The translations under genes were made by a program, and so were the position numbers. This document shows positions 14,117 to 20,179 of a stretch of 20,179 nt of DNA, in pieces; positions within the stretch are counted from its first letter, which is position 1, and every line of letters starts with the position of its first letter. The notes under the pieces are model-generated. The model was not told the DNA's origin and ran no database searches. It worked only from the letters and a program-made list of their open reading frames with translations. Source of the DNA: JAKBCQ01 sp021807585 (GTDB lineage Bacteria > Planctomycetota > Planctomycetia > Isosphaerales > Isosphaeraceae); the NCBI GenBank assembly GCA_027325115.1, contig DAHWFG010000495.1, forward strand, positions 1 to 20,179, read 5' to 3'.

Positions 14117-15244
14117 ATGCCGGAAGTCGTCATCAACCTCGAAAATCACGCGGAAGAGCTGGCTGTCTTTGGCAGTCGAGATCAGTATTTGCGTCAGGTG
14201 CGCGACGCGTTCGGCGTGCGCGTGTTGGCCCGCAATGGAGTTGTCCGCGTCGAAGGAGACGAGCACGGCGTCGAGCAGGCTCGGCGGGCGTTCCAATCGC
14301 TTCAAGAATTGTTTCGTAAGCAGGGGGTCGTCACATCGGTCGACGTGAGCGAGTCGATCGAAACGACGATACGAGGGCATTCGAGCTCAAAGTCGCCCGG
14401 CGACCGGCTCGAAATCCGATCGGGTGCGAAAGTCGTTCGCCCGCGATCCGAAGGTCAGGCACGATATTTGCAAGCCTTGCAAGATTTTGCACTTGTGTTC
14501 TGCGCGGGTCCGGCGGGTACGGGCAAAACGTATCTCGCGGTTTCGATGGCGGTGGCTGCGCTGAAGCAGGGGCTTATCAAGAAGATCGTACTGGTGCGTC
14601 CGGCGGTCGAGGCGGGCGAACGGCTGGGATTCCTCCCCGGGGATCTCGAGGCCAAAATCAACCCGTATCTCAGACCGCTGCTGGACGCGCTTCACGACCT
14701 GATGGATTACGATCAGATTCGTCGGCAGATTCATCACGACGCGATCGAGATCGCTCCTCTGGCGTATATGCGTGGACGAACGCTTAACGACGCGATGATT
14801 ATCCTTGACGAGGGTCAAAACGCAACGATCCCTCAGATGAAAATGTTTTTAACACGAATGGGGCAAAACGCGCGGATCGTGGTGACGGGGGATACGACGC
14901 AAGTCGATCTTCCGCCGACCGTGCCGAGCGGGCTCGCCGATGCGATCGTGCGGTTGCGCGACGTTCCGGGCGTCGGGGTGGTGAATCTCGACGTGTGCGA
15001 CATCGTTCGTCATCCGCTGGTGCAGGCGATTGTGAACGCTTATGAGGAGAGCGAGCCGAGGGTTTCGTCGCGGATCGATTCGACGGAATCGGTCGTTCGG
15101 TTTGAATCACCGACATCACGGTCGGCCGCGGCTGCGGAGCTTTCGGATGAGGCGGATTTGGTTGAGGGACGCGTGGGGAATTCGGTGGACGACGTCGTCG
15201 CGGCGGATTCGGCGGATGATGTTCGCGAGAAAAGCGAATGGTAA
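14117..15244 (+). CDS. phoH: PhoH-like ATPase (YbeZ family)
   Basis: This is a cytosolic P-loop ATPase of the PhoH/YbeZ family, related to helicase cores. It is usually encoded next to YbeY and thought to act with it in RNA/ribosome metabolism. The 375-residue protein has an N-terminal KH-like domain (about 1-75), a linker, then the ATPase. Walker A is GPAGTGKT (131-138). Walker B is 'IILDEGQN' (228-235), where most relatives have DEAQN. Motif 'TGDTTQVDLP' (258-267) and Arg-rich sensor segments follow. A Ser/Asp/Glu-rich tail (about 315-375) extends past the usual end near residue 320. GAAGGG about 6 nt before the ATG supports the start. It is the first gene of the phoH-pgpH-ybeY-corC cluster. 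Confidence 0.95.
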   Translation: MPEVVINLENHAEELAVFGSRDQYLRQVRDAFGVRVLARNGVVRVEGDEHGVEQARRAFQSLQELFRKQGVVTSVDVSESIETTIRGHSSSKSPGDRLEIRSGAKVVRPRSEGQARYLQALQDFALVFCAGPAGTGKTYLAVSMAVAALKQGLIKKIVLVRPAVEAGERLGFLPGDLEAKINPYLRPLLDALHDLMDYDQIRRQIHHDAIEIAPLAYMRGRTLNDAMIILDEGQNATIPQMKMFLTRMGQNARIVVTGDTTQVDLPPTVPSGLADAIVRLRDVPGVGVVNLDVCDIVRHPLVQAIVNAYEESEPRVSSRIDSTESVVRFESPTSRSAAAAELSDEADLVEGRVGNSVDDVVAADSADDVREKSEW

Positions 15245-15368
15245 GAGCATGGGAAAGCGTGATTGATCGTTCAAGTCTTGTCGGTCCGCGGGCGTGTCGT
15301 TCGCGGGATCGGCGGGGTTCCTCATTTTTGATTGGGCGGTCGATACGGTGAATTTGGATTTTTTTTCG

Positions 15369-17609
15369 ATGAACGGCGGCAGGCGGCGGACGAAGTTCGC
15401 CCGCGCGCAATTGAGGCCGATGGGACCGATGGTTCCCGGCCCCGATCGAGCCGCGGTGAAGCGAGGCCGGTGGATTCGGGCGTTGATCTTGGTGATCGCC
15501 GTGCCGCTAACCGCGATTTTGGTTCATGGTTCGGGGCCGGCGTTTCCGTATCGGCTGGGGCAGCGCGCCGACCGCGAGATCCGCGTCCGCGTGCCCGAGT
15601 TCAACCGACGCAATCAAATCAAGACGAACGCGTTGCGCCAGGCCGCGGCCGATTCGGTCAAGCCGATCCTGTTCAACGATCCCGCGCCGATCCGATCGCT
15701 CGCGGCGCGGCTGCAAGATCTGATCGAGGTCGTCGCCAAATCGTCAAAATATGAAGATGTTCCTGAAGCTTTACGAACGAGTTGGTCTTTATCGCGGTCG
15801 GCTTACGACGATTTGAAGGAGGCTTGCGACACGTCGCAGCGTCTTGAGGAGACGCGGAATCGGATTGATCGCGCGTTCCTTCCGTTGATTCGCGACGGTG
15901 TTTTGGGGCCGCAGGCGTTGCCGATTTCGGAGGAATCGAGTTCGGTTTTGTCGATTCGTTCGACCGAGGATCCCGCGTCGGCGTATCGATCGGTGTCGCG
16001 CCGCGAGGTTGAGAGTTTACGGATCGGCAAGGCCGACGAGCCCGCTGGGAAAGCGTTTATCGCGTCGTTCGCTTCGCCCGAGACGGGGCGAACGCTCTGG
16101 TCGCTGATCGCCGAGAAGCTTGTCGGATCGCCGACATTGATTTATCAGGATGTTCTGACAACAAAAGCGCGTCAGGAGGCTCAGCGGAGCGTCAAGGATT
16201 TATTTGACGTGTATCGTCGCGGCGAGGTCTTAGTTGAGCAAGGCGAGGAGATCTCCGAGGAACAGCTTTTACTTTTATGGATGGAGCACGAGACGGCGCT
16301 CCGCGCTCAGCCGTTGGGCGAGCGGGTTCGCCGCGCCGGCGGGGTGTTTCTCCTGGTCGCGGCGATGTTCGCTTTGATGGCGTCGATGGTGGCTCGGCAA
16401 GAGCCGAGGATCGCTTGTCAAACGCGGCGCGTGGCGACCTTATGCGCGCTCGCGGTGACGACGATCGCTTGCGTGCGGCTGATCGCTCAGCAATCGTGGG
16501 ACGCCGAGCTGATCCCGGTCGCGGTGGCGGGGATGATTTTGGCGATCGCTTATAAACCGCGGTTCGCGCTCGTGATGACGTTCGCATTTTCGGTGTTAAC
16601 ATCGCTAACATTGGGAACGGGTATCGGTCCGTTTTTGGTGTTGATGGGAGGGACTTCGGCGGGGGTGTTGACGCTGCAAGAGGTTCGCACGCGAACCAAA
16701 TTGATCAAAGTGGGCGCGATCACGGCGCTCGGCTATTTCACGCTCACGTGGGCGACGGGGCTGTGGGAGAATCAACCGCCGTCGTTGATCTTTTCGACCG
16801 CGGCGTGGCGCGGCTGCTGGGGATTGATGGCGGGGTTCCTGCTGGGGGGGAGCCTGCCGTTCATCGAAAACGCGTTCGGCATCGTCACGGGCATTAGCCT
16901 GCTCGAGCTCGGCGACATCTCGCATCCGCTCCTTCAAGAGCTCGTCCGCCGCGCTCCCGGAACATACAATCACTCGGTAACGGTCGCGACGATCGCCGAG
17001 GCCGCGGTCGAGCGGATCGGCGGTGACGCGCTGCTCGTGCGGGTGGGAGCGTATTTTCATGATATCGGAAAGATGCTTAAGCCCCGATATTTTATCGAAA
17101 ATCAAGCCGGCGCCGACAACCGTCACGACAATCTCTCCCCCGCGATGAGCACGTTGATCATCATCGGTCACGTGAAAGACGGAGTCGAGCTCGCGCGTCA
17201 GCATCACCTTCCCGAGCCGATCATCGATCTGATCGAGCAGCATCACGGCACGACGCTCGTCGAATTCTTTTATCACGAGGCGACCCGCCGCGGACACGAC
17301 GACCCCGACGCATCGGTCGTTTCCGAAAGCGCGTTCCGTTATCCCGGGCCCAAGCCCAAGACGAAGGAGGCCGCGGTGATGATGATGACCGACGCGGTCG
17401 AAAGCGCCGGCCGAACCCTCTCCGAACCGACCCCCGCGCGGCTCGAAAACCTGGTTCGCGATCTCATCGATAAACGCCTGCGCGATGGACAGTTCGATCA
17501 ATGCTCGCTGACATTAAACGAGATCGCCATTATACGTGAAAGCTTGATCAAATCATTGATCGGCATCTATCATGGTCGCGTGAAATATCCCGAGCAGCGA
17601 ACCGCTTGA
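15369..17609 (+). CDS. pgpH: 7TM-HD family c-di-AMP phosphodiesterase (PgpH/YqfF type)
   Basis: Characterised relatives hydrolyse cyclic di-AMP with a di-metal HD domain. Using the ATG at 15369 (746 aa), an N-terminal membrane anchor (35-54) precedes an extracytoplasmic 7TMR-HDED-type domain (about 60-320). A multi-helix membrane region follows (about 324-500), then the HD domain. Probable metal ligands are H535 ('TYNHSVT'), H564-D565 ('YFHDIGK'), H601 ('IIGHVKDG'), H625/H626 ('EQHHGTT') and D675 ('MMTDAVE'). The 'NHS...HDIGK...QHHG' series is diagnostic. No good Shine-Dalgarno decides the start; a GTG at 15294 (25 residues longer) is possible. The stop TGA overlaps the ybeY ATG, so translation is coupled. 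The genomic order after phoH matches that in many bacteria. Confidence 0.92.
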   Translation: MNGGRRRTKFARAQLRPMGPMVPGPDRAAVKRGRWIRALILVIAVPLTAILVHGSGPAFPYRLGQRADREIRVRVPEFNRRNQIKTNALRQAAADSVKPILFNDPAPIRSLAARLQDLIEVVAKSSKYEDVPEALRTSWSLSRSAYDDLKEACDTSQRLEETRNRIDRAFLPLIRDGVLGPQALPISEESSSVLSIRSTEDPASAYRSVSRREVESLRIGKADEPAGKAFIASFASPETGRTLWSLIAEKLVGSPTLIYQDVLTTKARQEAQRSVKDLFDVYRRGEVLVEQGEEISEEQLLLLWMEHETALRAQPLGERVRRAGGVFLLVAAMFALMASMVARQEPRIACQTRRVATLCALAVTTIACVRLIAQQSWDAELIPVAVAGMILAIAYKPRFALVMTFAFSVLTSLTLGTGIGPFLVLMGGTSAGVLTLQEVRTRTKLIKVGAITALGYFTLTWATGLWENQPPSLIFSTAAWRGCWGLMAGFLLGGSLPFIENAFGIVTGISLLELGDISHPLLQELVRRAPGTYNHSVTVATIAEAAVERIGGDALLVRVGAYFHDIGKMLKPRYFIENQAGADNRHDNLSPAMSTLIIIGHVKDGVELARQHHLPEPIIDLIEQHHGTTLVEFFYHEATRRGHDDPDASVVSESAFRYPGPKPKTKEAAVMMMTDAVESAGRTLSEPTPARLENLVRDLIDKRLRDGQFDQCSLTLNEIAIIRESLIKSLIGIYHGRVKYPEQRTA

Positions 17610-18163
17610 TGCGTTTGACCGCACGCGACGAGACCCATTGGGGGCGGGAACTCTTGACGAACGATCACGACCGAATCACCGTGGAGATCGGCGACATTCA
17701 ATCGCACGTGCGGATCGATCGCGGCGTTTGGATCGCCAGAACGAAGCGTTCGCTCGCTGCGCTCGGTGTCGACCGGGGGGCGATTTCGATCGTTTTCGTC
17801 GACGACGCGACGATTCGTGAAATCAACAACAAGCAACTTGGACATGATTGGGCGACCGACGTCGTCACGTTTCCGATCTCGGAACCGGGCGCCGAGCCGC
17901 TCGAGGGGGAGATCGTGATTTCCACGCAAACCGCGGTCGCGTGGGCGCGCGAGGAAAACGGCGATCCCGACCGCGAACTCGAACTTTACCTGGTCCACGG
18001 GTTGTTGCATTTGCTCGGCTACGACGACGGCGCCGAAGAGGACGTCGCGCGGATGAGACTCCGCGAGCGCGAGCTTTTAAACGATCGAAGCGAACTCGAC
18101 CTCGCCGCGGCGGCGTCCGTCGATTCCGCGACCGACGAGGAGCGATCGTCTTGGGGAGTTTGA
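17609..18163 (+). CDS. ybeY: endoribonuclease YbeY (16S rRNA maturation factor)
   Basis: YbeY is a zinc-dependent endoribonuclease or rRNA-maturation factor needed for 16S rRNA 3'-end processing and ribosome quality control. The 184-residue protein has the UPF0054 core, 'EINNKQLGHDWATDVVTFP' (about 71-89), and the metal motif 'HGLLHLLGYDD' (130-140). The first two ligands are H130 and H134. The third is usually His ('GYDH') but is Asp140 here, a substitution seen in some lineages. A polar tail (about 160-184) extends the family length. ATG 17609 overlaps the pgpH stop (TGATG). A TTG one codon upstream is the alternative. Its 3' end overlaps the next gene by 13 nt. Confidence 0.93.
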   Translation: MRLTARDETHWGRELLTNDHDRITVEIGDIQSHVRIDRGVWIARTKRSLAALGVDRGAISIVFVDDATIREINNKQLGHDWATDVVTFPISEPGAEPLEGEIVISTQTAVAWAREENGDPDRELELYLVHGLLHLLGYDDGAEEDVARMRLRERELLNDRSELDLAAAASVDSATDEERSSWGV

Positions 18164-19452
18164 ATTGGGGCTTGGCGTTGGTCGCGTGCGCGCCCGTCTT
18201 GATCGCGCATTGGATCGCGGTCGCAATCGCCAAGGCGTTGCGCACGTATTCACGAAGGCGGCTCGAAGAGGTTTGCGACGAACTCGGCGTGGCGTCGCGC
18301 GCCGATATCATTGCGCATCAAGACGACCGCACCGAACGGAGCGCCGAGATCATCGCCGTGCTGACGGGATTGCTGCTCGTCGCGATTGTCGTCGTCGCTT
18401 TGGCGCCTGTCGTTCTGAGCGGCGACCTCCAGATCAAAATCGCGTCGGCGATCGTCGTCGCGGGACTCGGTCATTTACTGGCGCTCGTCGTCGGTCGCGT
18501 TTACGCCGAGCGTTTGCTCGCCAAATATTGGCCCGTCGCCGCCGCGATCCGCGCCGTTTCAACCCCCGTCACCTTTTTGGCTCGCAACTTTGAAGCGCTT
18601 TTGATCCGTTTCGGCCGAGGGCCGAGCGCGATCGGTCGACCCGCGAGCGTCGAGGTCGAAATCCACTCCGCCGACGAGGAGGCCGTCGATCTTGACGCCG
18701 ATCTCCCCGAGTCGACGCGAGAATTGCTCGAACGGAGCGTCGAACTCGCCCGCCGCGACGTCTCCGAGGTGATGACTCCCCTTTCCTCGGTCGTGAGCCT
18801 CCCGGAATCAGTCTCGGCGGTCGACGCCGCTCGCGTTTTCCGTGAATCAGGGCGAAGCCGAATCCCGCTTTTCGGCGAACATCGCGACGATATCGTCGGC
18901 GTGCTTTATCTCAAAGACCTCTTCGCGGCGATCACCTCCGCCGCCGACGCCTCCAAAATCCTCCCCCGAAAGCTCGCTCGCACGCCGTTCTACGTTCCCG
19001 AAACCAAAAACGCCAACGATTTGCTCGAGGAATTCCGCTCAAAACGAATGCACATCGCAATTGTCCTTGATGAATATGGAGCGGTCGCGGGGTTGATCAC
19101 CCTCGAAGATCTGATTGAAGAGATCGTCGGGCCGATCGACGACGAGCACGACGTCCCCACCCCCGAAGATCCCCTCGTGCCGACGGGTCCGTGTCGGTTT
19201 GAAGTCGACGCGGCGCTGCCGATCGAGGAGCTCAACGACCGCCTCGGCCTCGATCTTCCCACCGACGAAGATTACCAAACCGTCGGCGGGCTCGCGTTCC
19301 AAGAGATCGGCCGCGTTCCCGAACCCGGCGAGTCGTTCCGCAAAGACGGCGTTGAATTCATCATCCGAGAGGTTGAGGAACACTCGATCCGTAAGCTCGA
19401 AATCAACCTTGAACCCGAAAAGGCCGAGGTCGGTCACGAATCGAAATCGTAA
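18151..19452 (+). CDS. corC: HlyC/CorC-family membrane protein with CBS pair
   Basis: The 433-residue protein has a hydrophobic N-terminal region: about 5-29, 66-90 and 95-117. It is a shorter or divergent membrane part than the four-helix DUF21 of typical CNNM/CorC proteins. A tandem CBS pair follows: CBS1 about 204-262 ('DVSEVMTPLSSVVSLPE', 'GVLYLKDL') and CBS2 about 272-330 ('IVLDEYGAVAGLITLEDLIEEI'). The CorC/HlyC C-terminal domain is about 346-420 ('YQTVGGLAF', 'EPGESF'). Relatives are linked to Mg2+/Co2+ efflux; 'hemolysin' is a legacy name. The frame stays open to 17848, but that part is out-of-frame ybeY. GAGGAG (18137-18142) lies 8 nt before TTG 18151, which fixes the start inside ybeY. 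The symbol is used in the family sense. Confidence 0.9.
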   Translation: MGSLNWGLALVACAPVLIAHWIAVAIAKALRTYSRRRLEEVCDELGVASRADIIAHQDDRTERSAEIIAVLTGLLLVAIVVVALAPVVLSGDLQIKIASAIVVAGLGHLLALVVGRVYAERLLAKYWPVAAAIRAVSTPVTFLARNFEALLIRFGRGPSAIGRPASVEVEIHSADEEAVDLDADLPESTRELLERSVELARRDVSEVMTPLSSVVSLPESVSAVDAARVFRESGRSRIPLFGEHRDDIVGVLYLKDLFAAITSAADASKILPRKLARTPFYVPETKNANDLLEEFRSKRMHIAIVLDEYGAVAGLITLEDLIEEIVGPIDDEHDVPTPEDPLVPTGPCRFEVDAALPIEELNDRLGLDLPTDEDYQTVGGLAFQEIGRVPEPGESFRKDGVEFIIREVEEHSIRKLEINLEPEKAEVGHESKS

Positions 19453-19453
19453 C

Positions 19454-19494
19454 GAGATCGATCGCAATCGAGGCGAATCCTCGCGATCGATCTC
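19454..19494 (+). terminator. long palindrome after corC, possible terminator
   Basis: GAGATCGATCGC (19454-19465) and GCGATCGATCTC (19483-19494) are perfect 12-bp arms, with an inner GAGG-CGAAT-CCTC hairpin (19470-19482). It starts 2 nt after the corC stop, between convergent genes, so a transcription stop or RNA-end stabiliser is plausible. There is no T-run. An 18-bp direct repeat, 19458-19475 and 19493-19510, overlaps it. Confidence 0.45.
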
Positions 19495-19623
19495 GATCGC
19501 AATCGAGGCGGAGGAATCCGTTCAATCCGTTCTCGAACGGCCTTGTTCACCGCATCGAATCCGCGCCGAATCGAACGCGCAGACGCGGCTTACGAGCCGT
19601 TCGAGGACGGAGGGGGGCGACAA

Positions 19624-20061
19624 TCAACCCGGTCCGTACAGGTAATTGAGGAGATGTTTATTCTCGGCCTCGACGCGTTCGTAGAGGAGTTTGATCAGAT
19701 CCCCCACCGAGACGACGCCGACGACCCGCTGATCCTCATCAAGCACGGGAAGCTGGCCGATCCGGTGTTCGGTCATCTTCCCCATGGCGCAATGGACGTC
19801 GTCGTAGACGTCGCACGTGACGGGATCGGGGGTCATGACCTCGCTGATTTTCATATCTCGAAATACAACGCCATGATCATGTACACCGATCAATACATCT
19901 CGTTCTGAGAAGATTCCCACGAGTTCGCCGTTCCGTTCCAAAACGGGAAGCGAACCGATGTTGTGTTGCGAAAGGCGCTCGATCGCATCGGCGACGCGAT
20001 GATCGGGGCGAATCGTATGAAGCGCCCGCGTCTTGTTCAGAAGCACGTCTTTAATTTGCAT
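19624..20061 (-). CDS. stand-alone CBS-pair protein
   Basis: This 145-residue protein is almost entirely two CBS domains, about 8-62 ('IGSLPVLERNGELVGIFSERD') and 75-129 ('IGQLPVLDEDQRVVGVVSVGDL'). Together they form a Bateman module that binds adenine nucleotides or related ligands. The short C-terminal helix 'VEAENKHLLNYLYG' (130-143) is common in this bacterial subgroup. There is no catalytic or membrane segment, so a regulatory or energy-sensing role is inferred; the partner is unknown. GGAGG lies 8 nt before the ATG. It is convergent with the corC-like gene. Only 118 bp of its upstream region are in the window, and I see no strong promoter there. Confidence 0.9.
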   Translation of the reverse strand: MQIKDVLLNKTRALHTIRPDHRVADAIERLSQHNIGSLPVLERNGELVGIFSERDVLIGVHDHGVVFRDMKISEVMTPDPVTCDVYDDVHCAMGKMTEHRIGQLPVLDEDQRVVGVVSVGDLIKLLYERVEAENKHLLNYLYGPG

Positions 20062-20179
20062 GGTGAAACCTCCCGCACGGTCCGATCGGCCGGATAAGAA
20101 AAAGCCCCGGTGGACCGCGATCTTGGGAAACCGACGGAATTGATCACCCCCTCACTATGCGCTCGATCGTCGACTCGAC

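Noticed and set aside
16605..17501. 298-codon minus-strand ORF antisense to pgpH
   Set aside because: Complement of the conserved membrane/HD region, with no start signal and no recognisable domain.
17848..18150. N-terminal extension of the CorC-like protein
   Set aside because: Out-of-frame ybeY codons giving Arg-rich nonsense. The Shine-Dalgarno at 18137-18142 points to TTG 18151.
1..20179. tRNA, rRNA, phage or insertion-sequence genes
   Set aside because: Looked for cloverleaf-like segments, integrase or transposase motifs and terminal repeats with an ORF. None was found.

Overview
The window reads as chromosomal core and accessory-metabolism DNA from a Gram-negative, moderately GC-rich bacterium. 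A member of the Planctomycetota is my best guess. The support is indirect: a CvpA-like protein of the planctomycete style, a GspE/PilB-type ATPase with a membrane-embedded N-terminus, a phoH / 7TM-HD / ybeY / hlyC-corC cluster, and frequent non-ATG starts. No rRNA, tRNA, CRISPR array, transposase or phage gene was recognised. The hexamer CGATCG is strikingly abundant throughout.

Layout. Positions 1-480 hold no gene. They carry two full copies and one truncated copy of a GC-rich double-hairpin palindromic element. Positions 481-6463 are a minus-strand block, read right to left: a secreted zinc N-acetylmuramoyl-L-alanine amidase, hisF (cyclase subunit of imidazole-glycerol-phosphate synthase), a PilT-type ATPase whose start lies 5 nt after the hisF stop, a PilB/GspE-type ATPase with signal-like and transmembrane N-terminal segments, and a CvpA-like membrane protein. 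No pilins, PilC or PilM-Q genes are present.

Positions 6800-12259 are a tight five-gene minus-strand operon: manA, a phosphomannomutase-like HAD-IIB protein, a GH130 mannoside phosphorylase/hydrolase, gnd (short NAD-type 6-phosphogluconate dehydrogenase) and zwf. The order suggests mannoside phosphorolysis to mannose-1-phosphate, conversion to mannose-6-phosphate and then fructose-6-phosphate, and entry into the oxidative pentose-phosphate pathway. Phosphoglucose isomerase and 6-phosphogluconolactonase are not in the window.

Positions 12532-12963 encode a Cys-rich, Tat-signal-bearing four-helix copper-storage protein (Csp1-like). A region rich in inverted repeats lies upstream of it. Behind that is a possible small gene with a perfect Shine-Dalgarno sequence, then an AT-rich intergenic stretch.

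Positions 14117-19452 are a plus-strand cluster found widely in bacteria: phoH (ybeZ), a 7TM-HD c-di-AMP phosphodiesterase (pgpH/yqfF type), ybeY and an HlyC/CorC-type CBS membrane protein. The last three overlap at start and stop codons. A 30-codon ORF abuts phoH. The cluster ends at a long palindrome that separates it from a convergent stand-alone CBS-pair protein (19624-20061).

The strongest candidates for something new are the mannoside-to-pentose-phosphate operon, the membrane-anchored secretion-type ATPase, the structured leader of the copper-storage gene, the CGATCG enrichment and the double-hairpin repeat family. None is proven here to be a previously undescribed system.
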